Below are positions 1 through 11,146 of a stretch of 64,000 nucleotides of DNA, piece after piece. Source of the stretch: Glycomyces sp. L485 (GTDB taxonomy: Bacteria; Actinomycetota; Actinomycetes; Mycobacteriales; Micromonosporaceae); assembly GCF_022548875.1 (NCBI RefSeq), contig NZ_JAKZEW010000008.1:50515-114514 (forward strand), in the 5' to 3' direction. A program made the position numbers and the translations under genes. Under the pieces are notes generated by a model that was not told the DNA's origin, made no database searches, and saw nothing but the letters and a program-made list of their open reading frames with translations. How positions within the stretch are numbered: position 1 is the first letter of the stretch; every line of letters starts with the position of its first letter.

Positions 1-616
1 TGCCGCCCTCGGCGAGCATGAGATACCAATGACCGCCGATGCGGTACAGGTGCGGGGCCTCTGAGGCGGCCAGCCCGGTGCCCTGCCACACCGGGTACGG
101 ATCGCCCTTGAACCTTCCCGTCTCGGTGTCGAGGCGGCCCTGGAAGATCCCGTCGCCCTCGCCGTCGATCACCGTGCCCTTCCACGTCAGGAAGCACTCG
201 CCGTCCTCGTCCCAGCACAGGTCGGGGTCGATGCCGACCGCTTCGCGCACGTACACCGGATCGCTCCACGGCCCGGCCGGATCCTCTGTCGTGACGACGG
301 TCTGGCCCGGCTCGGGGTCGGCGACGTTCGTGGTCACGAACCAGAACCGTCCGTCATGGAACCGCAGCGTCGAGCCGTAGATCCCGCCGGAGGCCCGCCC
401 GTCGCCGCGGCGGAACTGCGAGCGCCGGTCGAGGATGTTCCCGATCTGTTTCCACCGCAGGAGGTCTCGACTGTGGAAGACCGGTGCGCCGGGAAAGTAC
501 TCGAAGCTCGAATGCGCCAGGTAGTAGTCGGACCCCGCCCGGCAGACCGTCGGGTCCGGATAGAACCCGGGGACGATCGGGTGCTCGGCGGCCGGCATTC
601 GCGCTGTGCTCGACAC
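1..616 (-). CDS. Glycoside hydrolase family 43 (beta-xylosidase/alpha-L-arabinofuranosidase type), 3' part missing
   Basis: About 205 N-terminal residues are visible; the gene runs off the left edge. The opening PGFYPDPTVCRAG is the GH43 first blade, whose Asp is the general base in the family. It is followed by FEYFPGAPVFHSRDL, YGSTLRFHDGRFW, a DPDLCWDEDG blade, and EAPHLYRIGGHWYLMLAEGG, which carries the Glu expected to be the general acid. The family cleaves xylosyl or arabinosyl residues from plant hemicellulose. No signal peptide is seen, so it is probably cytoplasmic and acts on imported oligosaccharides. The GTG start at 616 is chosen because GGAG lies 6 nt upstream; an ATG at 598 is the alternative. 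The exact substrate cannot be told from this fragment. Confidence 0.85.
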   Translation of the reverse strand, partial: MSSTARMPAAEHPIVPGFYPDPTVCRAGSDYYLAHSSFEYFPGAPVFHSRDLLRWKQIGNILDRRSQFRRGDGRASGGIYGSTLRFHDGRFWFVTTNVADPEPGQTVVTTEDPAGPWSDPVYVREAVGIDPDLCWDEDGECFLTWKGTVIDGEGDGIFQGRLDTETGRFKGDPYPVWQGTGLAASEAPHLYRIGGHWYLMLAEGG

Positions 617-691
617 GAGGTCTCCTGACTCGACGAGGAATCGCAAGGTCCCGCAAGTCTCTCAACGGTTCGAGGAGCGCGGCCGGCCGCC

Positions 692-1810
692 TCAGGACAT
701 GTCGAGCGCGAGCCGCCGACCGGCGAGCCCTCGCGGGCGGTCCGCGACCCAGTCGCCCACTGTTCGGAGCACCGAGGCCGCCGCGCCCTCGTCGCCGAGG
801 ACCAGCGGTACGCCCTCGTCGGCTCCGAGGCCGATCCCGGGGTCGATCGGGATCCGCCCCAGCAGCGGGACCTCGTACCCGAGTTCGGCCGTCAGGGTCG
901 CGGCCACCTGAGCGCCGCCGCCCGAACCGAACGGCTCCCATCTCGATCCGTCGGGCAGCTCGGCCCAGGCCATGTTCTCGACGACGCCGACGATCCGCTG
1001 CTTGGTCTGGAGTGCAACGGTTCCGGCGCGTTCGGCGACCTCGGCGGCGGCGAGGTGCGGAGTGGTCACCACCAGCGATTCGGCGTTCGGGAGCATCTGC
1101 GCGAGCGTGATCTGCACGTCCCCGGTGCCCGGCGGCATGTCGACCAGCAGCACGTCGAGGTCGCCCCAGAAGACGTCCACCAGGAACTGCTCCAAGGCCC
1201 GGTGCAGCATCGGCCCCCTCCAGAGCACCGGAGCGTTCTTCTCGGTGAACATCCCCATCGAGATCACCTTCACCCCATGCCCGACCGGCGGAATGATCAT
1301 CCGGTCCACCTGCACCGGCATGGTGCGCACCCCGAGCGCCCGCGGGATCGAGTGCCCGTAGATGTCCGCGTCCAGCACCCCGACCGAGAGGCCGCGACGC
1401 GCCAGCGCCGCGGCGAGGTTGGCGGTGACGCTCGACTTTCCGACCCCGCCCTTCGCCGACGCGACGCAGTAGACGCGAGTCAGCGACGCCGGTTCGGCGA
1501 AGGGGACGGTCCGCTCCTCTCCCCCGCCTTTGAGCCGCTTTCGCAGGTCGGTCCGCTGCTCGTCGGTCATCACGTCCAGTTCGACCGCGACCGAGGCAAC
1601 GCCGGGCACCTGTTCCACCGCGGCGGTCACGTCGGCGACGATCTTCTCGCGCAGCGGACAGCCCGACACGGTGAGCGCGACGGTCACCGTGACCGCGCCG
1701 GCGTCGACCGCCACGTCCCGGACCATGCCCAGCTCGGTGATCGGCCGGTGGATCTCCGGGTCCTGGACGGTCGCCAGCGCCGCGGTGACCCGTTCTTTCA
1801 GATCGCTCAT
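692..1810 (-). CDS. mrp: Mrp/ApbC-family P-loop ATPase, iron-sulfur cluster carrier
   Basis: The 372-residue protein has an N-terminal MIP18/DUF59 domain (residues 1-85, with SGCPLREKI) and a ParA-type P-loop domain whose deviant Walker A is AKGGVGKSS at about 119-127. Later motifs are DADIYGHSIP and VDMPPGTGD. Mrp/NBP35 proteins bind and transfer Fe-S clusters to apo-enzymes. The C-terminal CPxC pair present in some members is absent, as in many actinobacterial homologues. The start overlaps the korB stop by 4 bp (ATGA), so it is the last gene of the long minus-strand operon. It would suit maturation of the several Fe-S proteins encoded upstream; that link is inferred from position. Confidence 0.9.
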   Translation of the reverse strand: MSDLKERVTAALATVQDPEIHRPITELGMVRDVAVDAGAVTVTVALTVSGCPLREKIVADVTAAVEQVPGVASVAVELDVMTDEQRTDLRKRLKGGGEERTVPFAEPASLTRVYCVASAKGGVGKSSVTANLAAALARRGLSVGVLDADIYGHSIPRALGVRTMPVQVDRMIIPPVGHGVKVISMGMFTEKNAPVLWRGPMLHRALEQFLVDVFWGDLDVLLVDMPPGTGDVQITLAQMLPNAESLVVTTPHLAAAEVAERAGTVALQTKQRIVGVVENMAWAELPDGSRWEPFGSGGGAQVAATLTAELGYEVPLLGRIPIDPGIGLGADEGVPLVLGDEGAAASVLRTVGDWVADRPRGLAGRRLALDMS

Positions 1811-2900
1811 CGTTCACTCCGTTCCGAGACGGTCCAGGTGTCGCCGCCGGCGATCACGTCCTCGATAGACGGCGGGTGTTGTTCTCGGGCGAGGACCGCC
1901 TGGTCGCGGACCTCGTCGTCGTACGCGGGCCGGGACACCGACCGGAAGACGCCGGTGACGGCGCAGGACAGGTCCTGTGTCGATAGTCGGGAGAGCGCGA
2001 ACGCCGTGGACGGGTCCTCGTCGGCGGGGTCGTGGACCAGGATCGACTTCGAGTCGGCCTCCTCGCGCGGCAGCACGGCCAGTCGGCCGCGCGGGTCGCG
2101 GGCGACCACCTGCGTGCCGCGGCCGTCCTCGCCGACCGGTCCGAGATCGATCTCCTCTCCGGCGCGGAGCCGGATGACACGGCGGAGCGACTGGTCGGGG
2201 TCCTTCAGGGCGTCGAAGGCGCCGGCGTTGAAGACCGGGCAGTTCTGGTAGATCTCGACCAGTGCCGATCCGCGGTGCTCGGCGGCGGCGCGCAGCACCT
2301 CGGCGAGACCTTCCCGGTCGGAGTCCATCGACCGGGCCACGAAGCTCGCCTCGGCTCCGAGCGCCAGCGATACGGGGTTGAAGGGCGCGTCCGGCGATCC
2401 GACCGGGCTCGACTTGGTCACCATCCCCCGGTCGCTGGTCGGCGAGTACTGGCCTTTCGTGAGTCCGTAGACGCGATTGTTGAAAAGTAGGATCTTCAGG
2501 TTCACGTTCCGGCGGAGCGCGTGGATCAGGTGGTTGCCGCCAATCGACAGGGCGTCGCCGTCGCCGGTGATCACCCAGACCGACAGGTCCGGCCGCGCCA
2601 CCGCCAATCCGGTCGCGATCGCGGGCGCCCGCCCGTGGATCGAGTGCATCCCGTAGGTGTCGAGGTAGTACGGGAACCGCGACGAGCAGCCGATCCCGGA
2701 GATGAAGACGATGTTCTCCCGGCGCAGGCCGAGTTCGGGGAGCATCGCCTGGACGGTGTTGAGGATGATGTAGTCCCCGCAGCCGGGGCACCAGCGCACT
2801 TCCTGGTCGGATCGGTAGTCCGCGGCCTTCTGGGGCTCGGGGTCGCTCGGGACCAGCGCGAGCCCCGAGCGCCGGCCGGCGGTCTCGGTGTCGACAGTGG

Positions 2901-2904
<4 letters not shown>
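1807..2904 (-). CDS. korB: 2-oxoacid:ferredoxin oxidoreductase, beta subunit (KorB type)
   Basis: This is the thiamine-diphosphate subunit of a 2-oxoacid (probably 2-oxoglutarate):ferredoxin oxidoreductase, which decarboxylates the oxoacid to its acyl-CoA and reduces ferredoxin. The 365 residues include CPGCGDY near residue 40, which holds an [4Fe-4S] ligand pair in this family, and the TPP/Mg motif GDGDALSIGGNH followed by NNRVYGLTKGQYSPTS. Length and motifs match actinobacterial KorB. It overlaps korA (upstream) and mrp (downstream) by 4 bp each. Pairing with a single-chain gamma-alpha KorA and a 7Fe ferredoxin is typical. Substrate choice (2-oxoglutarate or another oxoacid) cannot be proved from sequence. 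Confidence 0.92.
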
Positions 2905-4744
<1,840 letters not shown>

Positions 4745-4748
<4 letters not shown>

Positions 4749-5083
4749 GACGCCTCGTATCCCGCGATGAAGAGCGTGTCCACGCCGATCTCGCCGGTCT
4801 TGCGCGCCCCGCCGGGCGCGCCGAGCGCGTCGCTCCGGCCCGGCAGCGGTTCGTGGAAGAACCGCGCGTTGTCGGCGATGAACTCGGCTTCGGTGTCGGG
4901 TACGTCGTCGGCCGGGAGGATCGCCTCCACCGGGCAGACCGGTTCGCAGGCGCTGCAGTCGATGCACTCGTCGGGGTGGACGTAGGCGCTCCGCGATCCG
5001 ATGTAGATGCAGTCGACCGGGCATTCATCCACGCAGGCCCGGTCGGTCACATCGACGCACGCGGAACCGATGACAAAGGTCAT
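4745..5083 (-). CDS. fdxA: 7Fe ferredoxin (FdxA type)
   Basis: A small soluble electron carrier of 112 residues. Cys9, Cys17 and Cys21, followed by Cys25, form the CX7CX3CPxxC pattern; Cys40, Cys43, Cys46 and Cys50 form CX2CX2CX3CP. This is the [3Fe-4S][4Fe-4S] layout of actinobacterial FdxA. The C-terminal tail (about residues 58-112) is longer and less conserved, as in the family. It lies 27 nt after the ABC ATPase gene and overlaps korA by 4 bp, so it is probably the direct electron acceptor of KorAB. Confidence 0.93.
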
Positions 5084-5110
5084 GAGAGGGAACCTTTCTG
5101 GGAATTCGGG

Positions 5111-5871
<761 letters not shown>

Positions 5872-5875
<4 letters not shown>

Positions 5876-6738
5876 GCGCCCTCCCCAGGCAGCCACCGGT
5901 TTACGCGGCGGCCCACCCGCTCGATCGCCCAGGAGGTGGTGAATCCGAGGACTCCGATGGTGAGCATGCCGGTGACCACGCCCGCGTAGTCGAGCAGCGA
6001 GTAGGACATCCAGGTCCAGTAGCCGACGCCGAACTGGCCGGAGATCATCTCGGCGCTGATCACGCAGATCCAGGCGACGCCCATGCTCACCGACAGCCCG
6101 GAGAAGATGGACGGCATCGCGCCGGGGACGACGACGTGCAGCAGGATCTGGAAGCGGCTCGCCCCGAGGGTGCGGGCCGCGTCGGTCCACACCGGCGGGA
6201 GTGCCTTCATCGCGTGGATGGTCGCCACGGTGACCGGGAAGAAGGCCGCGAAGAAGGTGATGAACACGATTCCCTGCTCGCTGGTGGGGAACAGCAGGAT
6301 GGCGATCGGGACCAGGGCGATGGCCGGGATCGGCCGGGCGACTTCGATGAGCGGCCGCACGAGGGCGGCGGCGATCTTCGAGCGCCCGACGGCGATCCCG
6401 GTCAGCACCCCTGCCAGGCCGGCCAGCGCGAATCCGGAGAGGATGCGGCCCAGGCTGGAGACGACGTGCTGATAGAACACCGCCGACTCCAGCTGGGCCG
6501 TCATCGCGGCACCGACTTCACCGGGGCCGGGAATCTTGTCGAACCGCACCCACGCGACGACGTCGTACGACGTGAGCAGCTGCCACACCGCCAAGGCGGC
6601 GAGGATCGGGACCGCCGGCAGCAGTCGGCGGACGGCGTGAAGCGGCGATCGGCGCGGCCGCGTCGCCGTCGCCTCGGCCGCGGGCGGCGCGGCCGGGGAG
6701 GCGGGTTCGGCGGACAGCCGTTCCTGTGTGGTCGTCAT
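5872..6738 (-). CDS. ABC transporter permease, SsuC/TauC type
   Basis: A 288-residue inner-membrane protein with about six predicted helices after a 35-residue Ala/Pro-rich cytoplasmic N-terminus. The conserved EAA-like cytoplasmic loop reads DAARTLGASRFQILLHVVVPGAMPS, shown here in part (DAARTLGASRFQILLH), which docks on the ATPase. It sits 22 nt after the binding-protein gene and overlaps the ATPase gene by 4 bp. It would form the channel of the importer. Confidence 0.9.
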
Positions 6739-6760
6739 GGGTTCGGTTCCTTCCTGGCTG

Positions 6761-8173
6761 TCACACGCGGTCGAGGGCGGCTTGGTAGTCGATGACCTCT
6801 GATCCGGTGTGTTCGGCGGCGTACGCCTCGGCGTCGGCGACGGTCGCGAACGGCAGGAGGGTCATGGTGTCCTCACCGTCGGGGTCGTGCACCCAGGTGG
6901 CGTAGTCGCCGAAGATGCGGGTTCCGGAAGCGGCGTCCGGGACGTAGAGCGCCCGGTACTGCCCGCCTTCGGCGACCAGGCGGAGCAGGCAGGTCGGGGT
7001 GGCGGCGACCTCGGTGGCGTCCGCTTCGGCCGGCCAGGCCTCGGAGGCGGTGGCGGGGTCGGCGACGTCGGCGTCGCAGACCTCGTCGTGGCCGGTGATC
7101 GCCGACGGGTTGGTCAGGGAGGTCTTGAGCGCGTCGTATTCGGAGCCGTAGAGCTCCTCGAGCGGCTCCTCGTCGACAAAGTCGCCGAGGTCGAGCGTTT
7201 CGAGGGCGCCGAGTTCTTCGAGGAACGGCAGTCCGGTCTCGACGGCGCCGACGAGCTCGTCCTTGATGGTCAGGTCGAAGGTGACCGCGCCGCCCGGTCC
7301 GTTGTACAGGTAGACGACCTCTGGCGGCAGGCCGGTGGCTTCGGCGACCGTCATCGCGGCTTCGAGGGGGTGCTCGTAGAGGTATTCGGTGGCCTCTTTC
7401 TGTGCGGCCAGGAACGCCTGCAGGACTTCGGGGTGTTCTTCGGTGTAGGCCTCCGACGCGACCACGCCGTGGAAGGTGGGGACGCCGGTGTCGCCGTCGT
7501 GGAGGAGGCGGCCCTCGCCGGAGAAGATGACCCGCTGTGGGAAGGGCACGAACTGGGCCAGTGCCGCGACCTGTTCGCTTTCGAGGGCGGTGACGCCGAC
7601 CGGGGGGTCCTGGCCGAGGATCTCGACGTCCTCGGGCGACATGCCGTCCGCGTCGAGGGCGCTGACCAGGTTGCCGTGTGCGGTAGAGCCGAGGCTGGTC
7701 GAAATGATCCCGCCTTCCAGGTCGGCGAGGGTCTTCGCGTCGGACGAGGTCGGGACCACGATCTGGTTGAGCGAGCCGCGGAGGTTGTAGCCGGTGACGC
7801 TTACCCAGTCGGTCTTGACGTCGCCGAGTTCGGCGGTCTTCGCGCCGTTGACCGACAGCGGGTAGTCGCCCATCGAGCCGATGTGCACCTTCCCGGCGAT
7901 CATCTCGGCGGTCAGCGGCGGGCCGGAGGCGAAGTCGTGCCAGGTCAGGTCGTAGGTCTTGCCGGTCTCCTCAGCGGCGGCGGCGAGGTGCTCGTCGAGC
8001 AGTCCCAGCTCCCGCATGAGGGTGCCGGCGGTGACGGTGTTGATGGTCTTCGACTGGTAGCCGATGGCGACCGGGACGGTGCCGTCCTCGGCGCCGCCTG
8101 CAGCGCTACAGGCGGTGGTGCCGAGCACGGCCGCGGCGGCGAATGCGGCGGCGGCCTTTCGGGTGATGTTCAT
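6761..8173 (-). CDS. ABC transporter substrate-binding lipoprotein with unusual C-terminal extension
   Basis: A 470-residue lipoprotein; the signal peptide ends in GTTACS with lipobox Cys22. Residues about 35-350 are a periplasmic-binding fold of the SsuA/NrtA/ThiY group (GSMGDYPLSVNG, VGVTALESEQVAAL). SsuA proteins are normally near 320-350 residues, so roughly 110 C-terminal residues are extra. That tail has a pair of Cys (CDADV and TCLLRL) and ends in LLPFATVADAEAYAAEHTGS, which resembles the C-terminal half of NosL-type copper-binding lipoproteins; this similarity is by eye only. Located 12 nt after the ferredoxin gene. The ligand is inferred to be a small oxyanion or organosulfonate. Confidence 0.85.
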   Translation of the reverse strand: MNITRKAAAAFAAAAVLGTTACSAAGGAEDGTVPVAIGYQSKTINTVTAGTLMRELGLLDEHLAAAAEETGKTYDLTWHDFASGPPLTAEMIAGKVHIGSMGDYPLSVNGAKTAELGDVKTDWVSVTGYNLRGSLNQIVVPTSSDAKTLADLEGGIISTSLGSTAHGNLVSALDADGMSPEDVEILGQDPPVGVTALESEQVAALAQFVPFPQRVIFSGEGRLLHDGDTGVPTFHGVVASEAYTEEHPEVLQAFLAAQKEATEYLYEHPLEAAMTVAEATGLPPEVVYLYNGPGGAVTFDLTIKDELVGAVETGLPFLEELGALETLDLGDFVDEEPLEELYGSEYDALKTSLTNPSAITGHDEVCDADVADPATASEAWPAEADATEVAATPTCLLRLVAEGGQYRALYVPDAASGTRIFGDYATWVHDPDGEDTMTLLPFATVADAEAYAAEHTGSEVIDYQAALDRV

Positions 8174-8185
8174 GTGAGGAGTCCT

Positions 8186-8413
8186 TCAGCGCAGGAGGTA
8201 AGGGATGTTGACGGTCACGGCGTCGACGGGGCAGCGGGCGGCGCAGGGGCCGCAGTACCAGCACTCGTCGACGTGCATGTAGGCCTTGCCGGTCTCGGGG
8301 TGGATCGCCAGGGAGTCCAGCGGACACATGTCGACGCAGAGGGTGCAGCCGTCGATGCACTTCTCTTCGTCGACGGTGACGGGTACATCGGCGCGGGAGT
8401 TCGCTTGAGCCAT
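8186..8413 (-). CDS. Two-[4Fe-4S] ferredoxin, AprB-like small subunit
   Basis: A 75-residue dicluster protein. Cys19, Cys23, Cys26 and Cys30 (CX3CX2CX3CP) and Cys51, Cys54, Cys57 and Cys61 (CX2CX2CX3CP) give two [4Fe-4S] clusters. The segment DECWYCGPCAARCPVDA and the IPYLLR end are typical of small partners of AprA-like flavoproteins (adenylylsulfate-reductase beta-like) rather than of FdxA. It lies 34 nt after the HEAT-repeat gene and 12 nt before the binding protein, and is inferred to carry electrons to or from the flavoprotein at 9365-11146. Confidence 0.85.
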   Translation of the reverse strand: MAQANSRADVPVTVDEEKCIDGCTLCVDMCPLDSLAIHPETGKAYMHVDECWYCGPCAARCPVDAVTVNIPYLLR

Positions 8414-8447
8414 GGGGGGTGTCCTCTCGAAGAGTCTCGGTTGGAAA

Positions 8448-9368
8448 TCAGGCGTGATGGTCGGGGTGGTCTTCCAGGGCGATGCGGGCGAAGGCGCGGA
8501 CGTCGGCGTCCACGTCTCCTTGGGCGCGCAGCAGGGCCTCGCGGACGTGCGGGTGTCCGGCCAGCCGCGGCATGAGCGCCTTCACCGCGGCCTTGCGCAC
8601 GTCGAGGTTCGGATCGGTGGAGGCCGTGATCAGGGGGTCTACTGTGGCTGAGACGTTCGATGCGGCCAGTGCGGTGGCCGCGGCCTGCCGGACTTCCCAG
8701 GAGGGGTCGTCGAGGGCCCGCACCGCGAGTCCGGCCGCGTCGTCGGTGCAGCCGGTCTGTGCCAGGGCGGCCAGCGAGGCGGCTCGGACCAGCGGGTCGT
8801 CGTCGTCGTGCATCCGGGTGAGCGTGGCGATCCCGCGCGGGTCGCCGACGGCGCCGATGCCGCGGGCGGCGGCGATCCGCACCCATGGCGAGGGGTCGCC
8901 GGAGGCGGCGGCGAGGCCGTCGAGGTCGTCCAGGGAGACCATCCCGAGCACTGCCTCACGGCGCGCGCGCTCGTCGGGGTCGCGCAGGATCGAGCCGAGT
9001 TCGGCCGCGCCGGTGAGTCGGTGCCGCCACAGGGCTCCGATGGCCGCGACCCGGATCGCGGCCTCCGAGTGGTCGAGCGCCGCCCTGAGGCCGGACTCGA
9101 ACTCGGGGCTCGGCTCGATGACCTCCCGCAGTTCGCGCAGCAGATCGGCGGCGCGGTCGCGCACCGCGGCGTCGGCGTCGAGGAGCGCCGCGGCGAAGAC
9201 CGGTGAGGCCTCCTTCCAGTCGTCGGCGGCCTCGCTGAGCACCGAGAGGGCGGTGCGGCGCACCTCGGGGTCGGGGTCGGCGAGATAGGAGGCCAGCTCC
9301 TCGACTTCGGGGGCCTCGTCGACGAGTTCCAGCAGGGCCAGGATCCGGCCGCTCTGCGCCGCGCTCAT
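8448..9368 (-). CDS. HEAT-repeat protein of the flavoprotein cluster
   Basis: A 306-residue protein built almost wholly of short HEAT/EZ-type helical repeats of about 30 residues, for example DPDPEVRRTALSVLSEA, DPSPWVRIAAARGIGAVGD and DPSWEVRQAAATALAAS. Such solenoids act as protein-protein scaffolds or as cofactor-handling partners; no catalytic motif is seen. The ATG at 9368 is preferred over the ATG at 9374 because GGAGG lies 7 nt before 9368 but only 1 nt before 9374; it also makes a 4-bp ATGA overlap with the flavoprotein stop. The tight coupling to the flavoprotein suggests a subunit or assembly factor. Confidence 0.85.
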   Translation of the reverse strand: MSAAQSGRILALLELVDEAPEVEELASYLADPDPEVRRTALSVLSEAADDWKEASPVFAAALLDADAAVRDRAADLLRELREVIEPSPEFESGLRAALDHSEAAIRVAAIGALWRHRLTGAAELGSILRDPDERARREAVLGMVSLDDLDGLAAASGDPSPWVRIAAARGIGAVGDPRGIATLTRMHDDDDPLVRAASLAALAQTGCTDDAAGLAVRALDDPSWEVRQAAATALAASNVSATVDPLITASTDPNLDVRKAAVKALMPRLAGHPHVREALLRAQGDVDADVRAFARIALEDHPDHHA

Positions 9369-11146
9369 CGCCATGCCTCCGCGAGCTCGGTGCCGCGCGG
9401 TGCGGGCGCGTCGGGGACGCCGTCGGGCCGGACGAAGCCGGGCACCGGGACGATGTACGGCGCGACCGGCCGCCGGTCGAACCGCATCTGCTCGTTCGAC
9501 GGGTCCTTGCTGAGGTTGAGGTGGCAGAACCAGTTCGCGTCGTCTTGGACCGGCAGGTCGTCGCGGGAGTGGTAGAGGCCCCAGCGGCTCTCGGTGCGAG
9601 TGAGCGAGGCGCGGGCGGCCATCTCGGCGCAGTCGCGAATGAAGGTGACCTCGGCGCACCGCATCAGCTCGTGCGGGGTGCGGGCGCCCATCTGGGCGAT
9701 GTCGACACGCATCCGCTCGAACGCCTCGACTCCGAGTGTCAGGTAGCGCTCGGTCTTGGGCGGCTGGAGGTAGTCGTTGACGAAGCGGCGCAACTTGTAC
9801 TCCACTTGGGGCTGGGGTGGTCCCTCCGGGTTGGACGCCGGCCGGTAGATCAGGTCGTGAGCGGCCTCGATCTGATCTTCGGGGAGTTCGGGACGGGCCG
9901 CGGTCTTGGCGTACGACGCGGCGTCCTCGCCGGCGATGTCGCCGTAAACGAACGCGCCGATCATGTAGTTGTGCGGCACGCAGGCCATGTCGCCGGCGGC
10001 GTACAGGCCTGGGACGGTGGTCCGGGCGTGCTCATCGACCCACACGCCGGAGGCGGAGTGGCCGCTGCACAGGCCGATCTCGGAGATGTGCATCTCGATG
10101 TCGCGCTCGCGGTAGTCGGTGCCGCGGCCGGCGTGGAAGGTGCCGCGCGTGGGCCGCTCGGTGGTGTGCAGGATCCCCTCGATCTCGCCGATCGTGGTGT
10201 CGGGTAGGTGGCTGAGCTTGAGGTAGATCGGCCCGCGGGAGCTGTCGAGCTCACGCTTGACCTCGGCCATCATCTGGCCGGACCAGTAGTCGCAGTCGAC
10301 GAACCGGTTGCCTTCACCGTTGACCTGGTAGCCGCCGAACGGGTTGGCGACATAGGCGCAGGCCGGTCCGTTGTAGTCCTTGATCAGCGGGTTGATCTGG
10401 AAGCATTCGATTCCGCTGAGCTCGGCGCCCGCGTGGTAGGCCATGGCGTAGCCGTCGCCGGCGTTGGTCGGGTTCTCGTAGGTGCCGTAGAGGTAGCCGC
10501 TGGCCGGGAGGCCGAGCCGTCCGCAGGCGCCGGCGGCCAGGATGACCGCGCCGGCCGAGACCGTGACGAACTCGCCGGTGCGGGTGTCGAACCCGACCGC
10601 GCCGACCGCCCGGCCGTCCTCGGTGAGCACCCGGACCGGCATCACCCGGTTCGTCATCATGACGTTGGCGCGCACCTTGCGCGAGCGGAGCTCGCGGTAG
10701 AGGACCTTCTTGACTTCCTTGCCCTCCGGCATCGGCAGCACGTAGCTCCCGGACCGGTGGACCTTGCGGACGGCGTACTCGTCGTGCTCGTCCTTCTCGA
10801 ACTTCACGCCGTAGGACTCCAGACGCTGCACCATCTCGAAGCCGCGAGTGGCGGTCCGGTGGACGGTCCGCTGGTTGACGATGCCGTCGTTGGCGACGGT
10901 GATGTCGGCGACGTAGTCCTCGGGGGTGGCCTTGCCGGGGACGACGGCGTTGTTGACGCCGTCCATGCCCATCGCAAGCGCGCCGGAGTGCCGGACATGG
11001 GCCTTCTCCATGATCAGCACCGACGCGCCGTGACGTGCGGCGGTGAGCGCCGCCATCGTGCCGGCGGTGCCGCCGCCGACGACGAGCACGTCGCACTCTA
11101 GGCGGCGCCGGTCGTCTACCTGCGGGATCTGCATCTGATCACTCAC
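9365..11146 (-). CDS. FAD-dependent oxidoreductase, AprA/SdhA-like flavoprotein subunit
   Basis: A 593-residue flavoprotein of the fumarate reductase/succinate dehydrogenase/adenylylsulfate reductase alpha superfamily. The dinucleotide motif VVGGGTAGTMAALTAARHGA is at about 22-41, then HSGALAMGMDGVNN, the substrate-side EIGLCSGHSASGVWVDE, and the FAD-closing PGLYAAGDMACVPHNYMIGAF. The helical C-terminus has several Arg residues. Together with the two-cluster ferredoxin it resembles an AprAB pair, not Sdh or Frd, because no membrane-anchor genes follow. Start: GTG at 11146 overlaps the gntR stop by 8 bp and has a GGAAG just upstream; ATG at 11134 (589 residues) is nearly as good. The reaction is unknown; reduction or oxidation of an imported sulfur compound is inference. 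Confidence 0.85.
   Translation of the reverse strand: MSDQMQIPQVDDRRRLECDVLVVGGGTAGTMAALTAARHGASVLIMEKAHVRHSGALAMGMDGVNNAVVPGKATPEDYVADITVANDGIVNQRTVHRTATRGFEMVQRLESYGVKFEKDEHDEYAVRKVHRSGSYVLPMPEGKEVKKVLYRELRSRKVRANVMMTNRVMPVRVLTEDGRAVGAVGFDTRTGEFVTVSAGAVILAAGACGRLGLPASGYLYGTYENPTNAGDGYAMAYHAGAELSGIECFQINPLIKDYNGPACAYVANPFGGYQVNGEGNRFVDCDYWSGQMMAEVKRELDSSRGPIYLKLSHLPDTTIGEIEGILHTTERPTRGTFHAGRGTDYRERDIEMHISEIGLCSGHSASGVWVDEHARTTVPGLYAAGDMACVPHNYMIGAFVYGDIAGEDAASYAKTAARPELPEDQIEAAHDLIYRPASNPEGPPQPQVEYKLRRFVNDYLQPPKTERYLTLGVEAFERMRVDIAQMGARTPHELMRCAEVTFIRDCAEMAARASLTRTESRWGLYHSRDDLPVQDDANWFCHLNLSKDPSNEQMRFDRRPVAPYIVPVPGFVRPDGVPDAPAPRGTELAEAWR

Noticed and set aside
354..1817. Long open frame (487 codons) overlapping mrp on the same strand
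   Set aside because: Arg/Gly-rich low-complexity product without motifs; it is a shifted frame of the Mrp and GH43 genes.
4749..5024. N-terminal extension of korA
   Set aside because: It lies entirely inside the ferredoxin gene in another frame; the ATG at 4748 begins the conserved domain and has the operon-typical overlap.
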